Source: Rheum nobile
Lineage: Eukaryota > Streptophyta > Magnoliopsida > Caryophyllales > Polygonaceae
Direction of reading: 5' to 3'
NCBI GenBank assembly: GCA_027886185.1
Contig: WOAB01000040.1
Coordinates: 2,976,001-3,040,000, forward strand
Length of the DNA: 64,000 nucleotides
In this document: one piece after another, positions 32,493-43,335 of the stretch
Layout of the letters: each line of letters starts with the position of its first letter
Position numbering within the stretch: the first letter of the stretch is position 1
The notes under the pieces: model-generated
The model's database searches: none
Told to the model about the DNA's origin: nothing
The model's input: only the letters and a program-made list of their open reading frames with translations
Position numbers and translations under genes: made by a program

Positions 32493-32830
32493 CTAGAAAT
32501 TATTTTTACAAAAAACTTCCTTGTATACTACATTGGTTGTAGTATTAAATCTTTTTTGTTTTTTGTCGTATATCAAAATCTACAAACCTTTCTTGCTAGT
32601 AACTCTTGATGATGCAAAAAACTGATCATGAGTGAAAACAGGGCATGAAAGATACAAACTGGCATTTGCAATAGAATGGTCCTAGCTCTTGTTTATCGTC
32701 ATAGCAAAACAAACACTCAAGGGAAATTGTCTTCATTGAAACTTAAACGGGTATGAAGTGTATGATGATGACATAATCATGCGAGGAATCAAAATTTGTA
32801 TATCCAATATTGTTGCCTGAAATATTCTTC
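32493..32830 (-). pseudogene. Helitron RepHel helicase C-terminus remnant
   Basis: Minus-strand translation shows the end of the PIF1-like helicase domain typical of plant Helitrons: IPRMIMSSSYTSYPFKFQ, then a stop, then RQFPLSVCFAMTINKS, another stop, LYLSCPVFTHDQFFAS, SRVTSKKGL, and TTNVVYKEVF near the end. These match the order of the family motifs (a MTINKSQGQ-type motif followed by SRVTS). At least three in-frame stops make it dead. Its position next to the 3' terminus is where RepHel normally ends. Confidence 0.75.
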
Positions 32831-32989
32831 CTTGTTTGACATGACTGTCGAACTGCGTGGTTATTAGTCTTTTTCCTAATTCTGCTTTTTTAATCTTTGT
32901 GATTAACTTGTAATTTTTTTGCTTGATTTGTATTTAAGTTAAGAAAAAAAGAGTAATAGGTTTAGGATAACAATCTTTGATTTATAATT

Positions 32990-35340
32990 AGATTTATTTT
33001 AAAAAATTGAAAAAAGCAGAAAATGACATGTGACGGTTTTAATGATGGAGTGTCATGTGGAGGTTTTAATGAGGGATTGTCGTGTGGCGTAATTAGGTTC
33101 TAGTTTAGTAGATGTATAGTAGATTAAAAAAATTTGGATTTATATATAATTAGGAAATTTAAGATTTGTAATCTTTGTCATTAACTTGTAATCTTTGTAT
33201 TTGTTTTGTATTTAAATTAGGAAAAAATGAGTGTTAGATTTAGGATAATAATATTTTATTCATAATTAGATTTATTTTAAAAAATTGAAAAAAAAATTAA
33301 CATGTAACGGTTTTAATGAGGGAGTGTCATGTGGCGTAATTAGGTTCTAGTTTAGTAGATATATTGTAGATTAGGAAATATTAGATTTGTATATAATTAG
33401 GAAATTTTTTATTTATAATCTTTGTGATTAACTTGTATTCTTTGTACTTGATTTGTATTTAAATTAGGAAAAAAGAGTGATAGGTTTAGGATAATAATCT
33501 TTGATTTATAATTACATTTATTAAAAAAAAAAAAGCAGAAAATGACATGTGGCGATTTTAATGAGGGAGTGTCATATGGTGGTTTTAATGAGGGAGTGTC
33601 ATGTGGCGTAATTAGGTTATACTCTAGTAGATATATAGTAGATTAGAAAATTTTGGATTTGTATATAATTAGGAAATTTTGAATTTGTAATCTTTGTGAT
33701 TAACTTGTAATCTTTGTGATTGATTTGTATTTATATTAGGAAAAAATGAGTGATAAGTTTAGGATAGTAATTGTCTATTTATAAATTTTGAAAAAAGCAA
33801 AAAATAACATGTGACGGTTTTAATGAGGGAGTATAATGTGACGATTTTAATTAGGGAGTGTCATGTGGCGTAATTAGGTTCTAGTTTAGTGGATATATAG
33901 TAGATTAGGAAATTTTGGATTTGTATATAATCAGGAAATTTTGGATTTGTATATAATTAAGAAATTTTGGATTTGTAATCTTTGTGATTAACGTATAATA
34001 TTTGTGCTTGATTTGTATTTAAATTAGGAAAAAATGATTGATAGGGTTAGGATACTAATAATTAGATTTATTTTAAAAAATAAAAAAAGCAAAAAATGAC
34101 ATATGGCAGTTTTAATGAGGGAGTGCCATGTGACGGTTTTAATGAGGGAGTGTCATATGGCGTAATTAGGTTCTAGTTTAGTAGATATATAGTAGATTAG
34201 AAAATTTTGGATTTGTACATAATTAGAAAATTTTGGATTTGTATATAATTAGGAAATTTTGGATTTGTAATCTTTGTGCTTGATTTGTATTTAAATTATA
34301 AAAAAGTGAGTGATATGTTTAGGATAATAATCTATTAATCTTTAACTTATAATATATTTTAAAAAAGCAGAAAATGACATGTGGTGGTTTTAATGAGGGA
34401 GTGTCATGTGACGGTTTTAATGAGGGAGTATAATGTGACGATTTTAATTAGGGAGTGTCATGTGGCGTAATTAGGTTCTAGTTTAGTAGATTAGGAAATT
34501 TTGGATTTGTATATAATCAGGAAATTTTGGATTTGTATATAATTAAGAAATTTTGGATTTGTAATCTTTGTGATTAACGTATAATATTTGTGCTTGATTT
34601 GTATTTAAATTAGGAAAAAATGATTGATAGGTTTAGGATAATAATCATTAACTAATAATTAGATTTACTTTAAAAAATAAAAAAAAAAGCAAAAAATGAC
34701 ATGTGGCAGTTTTAATGAGGGAGTGTCATGTGGCGTAATTAGGTTCTAGTTTAGTAGATATATAGTAGATTAGAAAATTTTGGATTTGTACATAATTAGA
34801 AAATTTTGGATTTGTATATAATTAGGAAATTTTGGATTCGTAATCTTTGTGCTTGATTTGTATTTAAATTATAAAAAGTGAGTGATATGTTTAGGATAAT
34901 AATCTATTAATCTTTTACTTATAATATATTTTTAAAAAGCAGAAAATGACATGTGGTGATTTTAATGAGGGAGTGTCATGTGACGGTTTTAATGAAGGAG
35001 TGCCATGTATGTGTCGTAATTAGGTTCTAGTTTAGTAGATATATAATAGATTAAGAATTTTTGGATTTGTACATAATTAGGAAATTTTGGATTTGTATAT
35101 AATTAGGAAATTTTGGATTTTAATCTTTGTGACTAAATTGTAATCTTTGTGCTTGATTTGTATTTAAATTAGGAAAAAATGAGTGATAGGTTTAGGATAA
35201 TAATCTTTAATTAATAATTAGATTCATTTTAAAAAATTAAAAAAAAACAGAAAATGACATGTGACGGTTTTAATGAGGGAGTGTCATATGGGATAATTAG
35301 GTTCTTATTTAATAGATATATAGTAAATTAGACATGGTAG
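32990..35340 (-). repeat. Tandem array of about nine Helitron 5'-end units
   Basis: Units of about 240-300 bp each end (plus sense) with a form of TTTAGTAGATATATAGTAGA, at about 33.11, 33.35, 33.62, 33.89, 34.18, 34.48 (shortened), 34.75, 35.03 and 35.31 kb. Each also contains GAAATTTTGGATTTGTATAT, TTTAGGATAATAATC, one to three GAGGGAGTGTCATGTGG lines and GCGTAATTAGGTTCTAG. The terminal unit at 36.0 kb is more diverged. Confidence 0.88.
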
Positions 35341-36043
35341 GCTTAGGTCTTGCAACTTTGCAAGTAATATGTAGATCAAGCATACAATCTCCTAGTCCGA
35401 TGAGATGTCTCCATCTTTTTATGATTAATTTTTAGATCTTGGCTTCTTCTAAAGTTACACTTATAACAAATTATATATGTGTTTTAAAGAAATTATCAAA
35501 GAGGTTATAAGATTCAACACAACTTTTACAATTGTTTCTTTTTCGTCGTCGTAGAGAGATTTTTTATGGTATTTTATAGTTTTGTATACAATTATTTCAC
35601 AAATCCTATTTATAGTAGACAATTCGAAAATTTATAGTGGTAAGTTTATTATGGAATAAACAATTATTACAATTCTAAGTAAGATAATTATAATTATGGA
35701 TATTCTTGAGCCAATACGTACGCATAGACATTACTTGCAAAAGTTATAATCTACTATATCCATAATAATTGTTTATCTGGCTAATATGTGAATATTTTGT
35801 TTGATACATTTTTGGAAGGAATAGATGATACAAAATATTTATATTAGGGTGCATATCCGGCTAATATGGGAATAGTTTTAATATTCTTTGATTTTATTTG
35901 ATTTTTGAAAAATCAACGACAAAATGAGAGCTCGACACGTGGCAAATTCAATCGTGATGCCACATGGCAGCCAAAAAATTTGGTTCATTTTGGGGGCGCC
36001 ATGTGACGTATTAGGTATTCTACTTTAGTAGATATATAGTAGA

Positions 36044-36697
36044 TTCTACTGGAAGTAAATCCCAATTCTCAAGTATCAAAAACTATCCAAAAAATATGTA
36101 CCCAATATATATAGGTGATATCAAAGTTGTACGTTATATACTTACTTAGAATGATAAAGCCAGCTAGTTATTTAATATGTTTAGTTGATGATTCAGAATC
36201 AAATTGTGATTTCATTGCTTTAATTTCTTATTTCACTTTGTTCGCTTATTCCACTGATAACTTGATCCTATAATATGAAATTATCAAATTTCGAGTCAAA
36301 CAATATATTATTATTTATGGCCTGTAAGTTTGCTGTAACTCTATGATTCAAGATATATATATATATCCACCAGTTCACCACTTTAATTTATAAAAATAAA
36401 ATTCAGAGAATGAAAATCTCAAGCTGGAATCAAAAGATTTTTGTAATATGGTTGATTGCGTTTTGACAATTATAGATGATTACAAATTTGATTATGTACA
36501 AAATATATAAGGCTGAGAATATTACCTAGTAATTTTTTAGAAAGAATTATACTATAAACTAGTATAAAAATTATTTGGGAGAGTGTGCAAATCCGGCTAT
36601 TATAGGTAGTAATTTTATTTTCTTTGATTTTATTAGTTTTTTAACAAAACTCTCGAAAAAATAAAAGCGCGACACGTGGTAAATTGAATACAGTGAC
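36044..36697. other. Flank and left part of a Helitron-type unit
   Basis: No gene. From about 36460 the sequence matches 47193-47519 (GGCTGAGAATATTA, then GAGAGTGTGCAAATCCGGC, then GCGCGACACGTGG). Athila-2 interrupts this unit at 36697/46436; its remainder, ending in TATATATATATAGTAGAT, is at 46441-46527. Confidence 0.6.
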
Positions 36698-37963
36698 TGA
36701 CGAGGCTAAAGTCGTTATGCCTAATCAAAGTAAACCTCAAAAACCTAACTAAGTATAGTAGGCAAGCAAGAGTCGAATCCCACAAGGAGGTAGCAATCTT
36801 TCTAAGTGCAATAGTTGTATGTCAACAATAACAAAGGGGTTTTTTTGGTTTGTTTCAATGTAACAAAGTAAATAAAAGCAAAGGATGTAATCAATTGGTG
36901 AGAAGTAACTTAGCCAGACAAATATCCACCATTCATTTGATTGGTTGATCCTAGATTATCTCTAATCCCTACCAATGAATTTTCCTATTCATTTTCTTAA
37001 GCTATAAACAAGACAAACAGACCCTGAGAATACTAACTATTAAATAACCAGGAAAACCTCCAGATTCAATTCAATAGCAGCAATAAGCACAGGAATTTCA
37101 ATAGATACATGCAAGTGCAACAAACAGTCTTACTATACATGCAATCAATTCTCTCTACAATAAACCAATCCAAACAGTTCTTAGAATATCGTAGTTGCTA
37201 ATCTGAATTAGGTATTTCAAACAGAAATAACCAGACCCTAGCAATAGATAATTACTAATATCAACTAGATGATCAGGCCAGTCAAATCATCAAGAATCAA
37301 TGGGATTAAGCACAAGAGAATCAATATATTCAAAGGAAAAGGAATAGAATTATAATCTCATAACCAAATAAAAACGAAGGCTTCAATCGTCGGACTAAGC
37401 AATAGTTGCTTAGTTCTTCATAGTCTTCAAAGCATAAAACTCAAAGGGAAAAACTGAACGATAATGAATAGTAATGAAAAGGCTGCTAATGAAAAGAAAT
37501 ATATAACCTAGCAAAATCTAGTTTCCATAAGATAGGAAACACAATCCTAAAAGGAAAATAAAATAAACTAACGGAAATAAAAGAAAAGAAATAAGATAAA
37601 ACGAAGTTCGGACGAAACGAAATACGGATCCGTGTTGATGAACAGTATCCGCGACTGTGGCTAGAATTCCGCGACCGCGGAAAAGTTCTTGTAGCTTCGT
37701 TCTTCTGGCATATTTCTGCGACCGTGGCAGCTACTTTCGCGCCTGCGGAAATCCTTTTGTAGCTTTTCTTGCTCTCGTCTTCGGTCTTCTCTTGTGGCTT
37801 TGCCTCCATCGTCAATAAGTCTTCATTTAAGCTCTCAAAGCCATGAAATCAACATTCCTTTTCCACAACTCCATTCTCCTAACTTATGCTCTAAACCCAT
37901 ACAAACGGTACCTAAAACGCCGGTAACAACTCCTAGTTAAGCACTACAAAGTAGAGCTGATCA
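36698..37963 (-). repeat. Athila-2 3' LTR
   Basis: 1,266 bp. Carries a GC-hairpin cluster near 37640-37755, here partly decayed (GCGACTGTGG, GCGACCGTGG). Confidence 0.93.
37640..37755. repeat. GC-hairpin cluster, Athila-2 3' LTR
   Basis: Family-2 hairpin TTCCGC-gacc-GCGGAA and variants; one good copy (TTCCGCGACCGCGGAA) and three with C-to-T type changes. Confidence 0.8.
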
Positions 37964-37978
37964 AATTCCCCCATGCTT
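37964..37978 (-). other. Athila-2 polypurine tract
   Basis: Minus-strand AAGCATGGGGGAATT directly before the 3' LTR. Confidence 0.7.
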
Positions 37979-38199
37979 AATAGTAACCTACTCCTCCAAT
38001 AAAATATCCAAGGTCTCAGGAAGCACAGCAAAACCATCTCCACTAAGAACTGCACCTAAACATGAATCTCCAAGGCACTAACACAATCAATACAACACAC
38101 AACACACAAGCTTAAAGGAAAGCAGAGTACTTCCCCCAAGCTTAACCCGAACACCATAGAGTGAAAGTAATCATCTAGCCTCCATCTATCTTCTTATAA

Positions 38200-38470
38200 C
38201 TCCCAGAGTGACCTACCCGAATCCTCCTTATATCACGTCTTCTTATGTCACCACGCCAGGAAAAATGAGGAATCCTAATAATCACTATTCTTCTTTTCAC
38301 TCATTTTGCCAAGGCGCCCTTTTGGGTTTTCACCAAGCCACTCATTTCATTTTTCAATAGATGGGCTCACAATAACTCACATCACTCTTGACCTCTTATT
38401 ACCCCAGCCTAATGTTGGTCCAAGCCACCTGCTTATTACCTAAGCCGCCCTTTTGGATTTTCGACTTATC
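38200..38470 (-). other. Conserved 3' noncoding block, Athila-2
   Basis: Counterpart of 18950-19230 and 53700-53985 with the same ordered short blocks (CCAGAGTGACCTACCCGAAT, CCTTTTGGGTTTTCACCAAG, CACTCATTTCATTTTTCAAT, GCCGCCCTTTTGGATTTTCG). Confidence 0.7.
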
Positions 38471-39055
38471 CCAGGATTTTATTTTTGTCTTTTTCCAAAT
38501 TTTTGACTTTTTTCTTTTTCATTATTTTTTTTCCAGACGACTAGCAAGTATAGATCACTCCCCCATGCTTAAACATTGCATTGTCCTCAATGTAATGAAA
38601 GACAAAAAGATGAAGAACAGGGAAAAGCAGAAAAGTACTCACACCGTCATCGAGGTGGCCTGGATGCGGATGGTGGTGCTGGCGGTAAATCAAGGAAAGC
38701 ACATGTCGTTGGTGTTGCGGCGGTCCTGCTCAAGTAAACTCCACATGCAGCCAAATAAATCCACTGTAAGGTGTAGTGGCATATGAAAGAATTGGGGTTG
38801 CACGGGCCTTCTGTGAACACAAAATGGGAGCACGAATGTAATCATGTAGCGGGCTCTAGTGTTCCTCATCGTCAGTTGTCGAATGTCAGGCCATCATCGG
38901 TGCCAATTAAAAATTTCGGGCGATTGATCTCCTCCTTGGCAGCATGATGCGCATCATCTCTCAAAGTAGAACTCAGACAGCTGGCCCTTTTGAATTTTTT
39001 TCATTTTTTTCTTTTTTTTTCATTTTTTTTAATTGATAGGGAGACTTATAGTGGT

Positions 39056-39071
39056 ATTTCCGCGGTCGCGG
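39056..39071. repeat. Single GC-hairpin in Athila-2 3' region
   Basis: TTTCCGCGGTCGCGGAAA, a full-length family-2 copy between integrase and the 3' LTR. Confidence 0.85.
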
Positions 39072-39260
39072 AAATGTGTCTGGTGCATCATGAACACCGT
39101 CTTCGAATTTGGCTCGGGTCTCCTACTTGTGATTTAGTCTAAAACACGAAAACACACAAATAAAAACTTGAAATGAAAAGATACGAAAAGAATTACATAC
39201 CTCGGGTTGCCTCCCGAGCAGCGCCTTGGTTATTGTCGTGGCTCAACTCATCTAAGGTGA

Positions 39261-40645
39261 TCAATTGTCGACTTCGGGTTCTGTACGAACCGTCTCTTCT
39301 ATGACGCTGGTGTCAAAACCTTCATGGTAAGGTTTCAACCTTTGACCATTCACCTTGAACACTGACTGCACGTCAGTATCATACAGCTCCACCGCGCCGT
39401 GGGGGAAAACACGAGCAACAACATAGGGGCTGGCCCAACGGGATCGAAGTTTACCCGGAAAGAGACGAAGGCGAGACAGAAATAATAGGACTTTATCCCC
39501 TGGCTTAAAATCCTTTCTCAAGATATTCTTGTCGTGCCAGGCCTTGGTCTTCTCCTTGTAAGTGGCTGCGTTCTCATAAGCTTCAAGTCGCAGTTCCTCT
39601 AATTCTTGCAGCTGTAACTTGCGGAATTCTCCAACTTCATCAATTCGCATGTTACAGTTCTTTACAGCCCAAAATGCCTTGTGCTCGAGCGCCACTGGAA
39701 GGTGACAAGCTTCCCGAACACCAATCTGTAGGGTGACATCCCGATGGCTGTCTTGTAAGTAGTACGATAAGCCCAGAGTGCATCATCTAGTCTCAAACTC
39801 CAATCCTTCCTATTCGGGACCACCATCTTCTCAAGGATTGTTTTGATCTCTCTATTGGACACTTTAGCTTGCCCATTAGTCTATGGATGGTAAGAAGTGG
39901 AAACTTTCTGCGTGACATGGTATTTCTTCAGTAGAGCACTCACGGTCCTATTGCAGAAATGTGTCCCCTTATCGCTTATGAGAGCTTTAGGGATCCCAAA
40001 CCTGGTGAAAATGTTCTTCTTTAGGAAACCTGCCACAACTTTAGAGTCATCAGTCTTGGTGGCCTTTGCTTCCACCCACTTGGAAACGTAGTCCACCGCA
40101 AGCAAAATATAGAAGTTCCCAAAGGAATTAGGAAATGGTCCCATAAAGTCAATGCCCCAAACATCAAAAATCTCGCAAAAAATTAATGATGATTGTGGCA
40201 TCTCATTCCTTCGAGATATATTCCCAACTCTCTGGCATCGATCACATGACTTACAAAAGGCATATGCATCCCGAAAGATGTGTGGCCAATAAAATCCTGC
40301 GTCCAACACCTTCCTAGCAGTTTTATTTGCCCTAAAGTGGCCCCCACATGCATGAGAATGACAAAAAGTTAAGACAGATTGTACCTCATTATCTGGAAGA
40401 CATCGACGGATTACCTGGTCAACACAATGCTTCCAAATATAAGGGTCATCCCACACATAGAATCGAGACTCACGCCTTATCTTGTCTTTTTGTGCCTTAG
40501 AAAAATTAGGCGGGAATTCTTCTCGAACGAGGAAGTTCACCAGGTCATCATACCATGGCTTGAAGGTGCGGAGTCCAAGTATCAATTCCTCGGAACCAAA
40601 CTCGGAGGGAGTGTCAAAAGCATTTCCGCGGTCGCGGAGTACCAT
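39261..40645 (-). pseudogene. Athila-2 integrase, broken
   Basis: The frame 40645-39881 holds the HHCC finger (HSHACGGHF...CKSCDRC), GIDFMG and ISDKGTHF. It ends at a TAG exactly where Athila-1 has HPQTNGQ. Beyond it the catalytic glutamate block reads GQAKVSNR instead of GQAENSNR, so the third catalytic acid is Lys. A frameshift near 39700 separates 39862-39662 from the C-terminal domain (39695-39261: LEHKAFWAVKN, DFKPGDKVLLF, LKPYHEGFD). Three independent lesions inactivate it. Confidence 0.9.
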
Positions 40646-40783
40646 CTGCGGTCGTGGAGTTTCTTCGAAAAAAATAACGAGACAAACAGATGCTCTAGGG
40701 ATATTTCCGCGGTCGCGGAAAGGTTTCTATAGACTGGCTTGTGCGTGGGTTTGATTCAGGGGAACTTCCACAGTCGCGGAAAA
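40623..40783. repeat. GC-hairpin cluster in Athila-2 RNase H-integrase linker
   Basis: TTTCCGCGGTCGCGGA, ATCTGCGGTCGTGGA, TTTCCGCGGTCGCGGAAA and CTTCCACAGTCGCGGAAA. Same location relative to the domains as the unrelated family-1 cluster at 23008-23172 in Athila-1. Confidence 0.88.
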
Positions 40784-43335
40784 CCTTCTGTAGTGATTAT
40801 GCACAGTGTGTCATCGGGAAAATCGCCATGTATCTGCGCCTCCTTCGCGGGTTTGTCTTCTTCATGCACAAGCCTGCATAAGTGATCAACCACCAAGTTC
40901 TCGGCTCCCTTTTTATCTCTGATCTCCACATCAAACTCACTCAGCAACAGTATCCAATGAATCAGTCTTGGTTTATCCTCTATCTTCACCAATAGATAAC
41001 GCAGAGCTGCATGATCCATATAAATAATCACTTTGGTGCCAAGTAAGTATTGCCTAAATTTCTCCAGGGCAAACACAACAGTTAGCAATTCATTTTCGGT
41101 GGTGAAGTAATTATAATGTGCTCCATTCAGAGTCATGGAAGCATAGTGAATCACATGAGAAGCTCTTGCTTCTTTTTGGCCAAGAACTGCTCCCACAGCA
41201 TAATCACTAGCATCGCACATTATCTCTAAAGGGCAAGATCAATCCGGTGCTTGAATAATTGGTGCACTAGTGAGGCGAGCTTTCAATTCATCGAATGCCT
41301 TCTTGCACTCATCATTAAGCTCAAAATGTACCTCCTTCTTCAGCATCTCGCATAGGGGTGATGAGATCTTGGAAAAATCTTTAATAAACCGGCGGTAGAA
41401 ACCTGCATGGCCTAAGAAAGAACGCACTTCACGCACATTAGTAGGATAAGGTAAAGATTGAATTACATCAATCTTTGCCTTATCGACCTCAATACCCCTA
41501 GACGACACTATATGTCCTAGCACAATGCCTTGTTCAACCATAAAATGACACTTTTCAGAATTAAGAACCAAGTTGGTTTCTACACATCTTGTAAGAACAA
41601 GTTATAAGTGGTCTAAACATGCATCAAAACTGTCACCATGGACTGTGAAATCATCCATAAAGACCTCAATAAATTGCTCCACATACTCAGAGAAAATGCT
41701 TACCATACACCTTTGAAATGTCCCGGGTGCGTTACACAACCCAAATGGCATCCTGCGGTATGCAAAAGTACCGAAGGGGCATGTAAACGTCGTCTTCTCT
41801 TGATCCTCTGGCGCTATGTCCACATGAAAATAACCTGAGTATCCATCCAGAAAACAATAATAGGGGCGACCAGCAAGTCGCTCAAGCATTTGATCAATAA
41901 AGGGTAAAGGAAAGTGATCCTTTCTAGTCACCGCATTCAGCTTACGGTAGTCAATGCATACTCTCCATCCTGTTTGCACTCGGGTGGGAACTAACTCTTC
42001 GTGCTGGTTCTCCACAACTGTTATGCCTCCCTTCTTAGGAACAACCTGCGTAGGACTCACCCACTTATTGTCAGAGATAGGAAAAATCATACCTGCTTGT
42101 AGGAGCTTCAGCACCTCCTTCTTTACCACCTCTATCATTGGTGGGTTGAGTCTTCTCTGTGGCTGTCTAGATGGTTTGGCTTCTTCCTCCAGTAGAATCC
42201 TATGCATACATGTAGTGGGACTAATTCCCTTGATGTCGGCAATGGTCCATTCCAAAGTTGTCTTGTGCTCCTAGAGCACTACCACCAATTTCTCCTCTTG
42301 GTTCTTGGAGAGCTTGTTAGAGATAATGACCGGTAATGTGTTATCCTTTCCAAGGAAAGCATACTTGAGGTGGTCTGGCAGCTATTTAAGTTCAATCTCT
42401 GGTGCCTGCACAATGTAAGGTAAAAGCCTCTCGCTTGGCACTGTTAGTGGAATGGGGCCAACGCCCAAAGGATTGAGATGAAGCTTACCAAAGGCATCCA
42501 AGTGAGCCACAGTTTCCTGCAGGTTAGTACATAGAGCCAAATCTACCTATGGGTCTACTATCTCATTCTCTAAAACAGATTGTAACTCATCCGAACCAGT
42601 AGTATCAAATACATCTTGTACAATAGGATCAATCACATCAATAGCGCATAAAGAATGATCATCAATGGAGTGTTTCATAGAATCATAAATATTGAATTGC
42701 ACCTCCTCCCCATCGAATTCCATAGTAAGGGTTCAAGTACTTACATCAATCTTTGTGCGGGCTGTTTTCAAAAATGGCCTACCTAACAGTATAGGGGCTG
42801 CATGCTTATCATGGTCCATATCCAGCACAAAGAAGTCCGCAGGAAAATTTAGATTGTCAACCATTACAAGAACATCTTCAACTACCCCTTTCGGGTACAC
42901 ATTAGATCTATCAGCCAATTGAACAACTATTCTTGTCTCATGCAATGGTCCTAACCCTAATGATTCATACAAACAATAAGGCAAGACGTTTATAGATGCA
43001 CCTAGATCTAGCATAGCTTTTTCAAATTTAGTGTCACCTATTATGCATGGAATACTAAACATGCCAGGATCACCACACTTCTTAGGCATGCGCCTTTGAA
43101 ATACAGCAGAGACATGTTCGCTCACCTTAATCTTTTGCTTTCCCTTCAATTTCTGATTTCGTTTGATGGTACACAGTTCTTTCAGAAATTTAGCATAGCG
43201 AGGAATGCTCTTGACAAATTTGAGTAAGGGAATGTTTACCTCGCATTTACTGAAGGTCTCGAAGATCTTCTTGTCGTTCTTCGGCCTCCTCATGTCCTTC
43301 AGCGCCTCAGGAAATGGCGCGGGTGGCTTCAGCAA
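40756..43335 (-). pseudogene. Athila-2 protease, RT and RNase H, broken
   Basis: Protease: 43335-42733 with MLDLGASINVLPYCL and ILLGRPFLKTARTK, stopped at 42733. The linker to RT has further stops near 42546, 42386 and 42272. RT: 42255-41602 with YRKLNAVTRKDHFPLPF, MPFGLCNAP and FMDDF, stopped at 41602; it resumes at 41571-41239 and stops at 41239 where Athila-1 has a Trp. RNase H: 41220-40756 with MCDASDYAVG and DHAALRYL. Catalytic motifs remain readable, so decay is by point changes rather than loss. Confidence 0.9.

Larger units (their letters stand above)
32119..36043 (-). mobile_element. Helitron, minus orientation, with tandem 5' ends
   Basis: On the minus strand the element starts TCTACTATATATCTACTAAA at 36043 and ends GGGTACTACACTAG at 32119, with flanking A and T as Helitrons require. 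Just inside the 3' end is the hairpin CGTGC-AAG-GCACG. No target duplication is expected and none is seen. A decayed helicase C-terminus lies near the 3' end. Between 33.1 and 35.3 kb the 5' terminal region is repeated nine times in tandem. It is non-autonomous and inserted in the 3' LTR of the copia element. Confidence 0.85.

Noticed and set aside
38388..38786. 132-codon plus-strand frame in Athila-2
   Set aside because: Covers the conserved 3' noncoding block on the antisense strand; the frame is not kept in Athila-1 or Athila-3.
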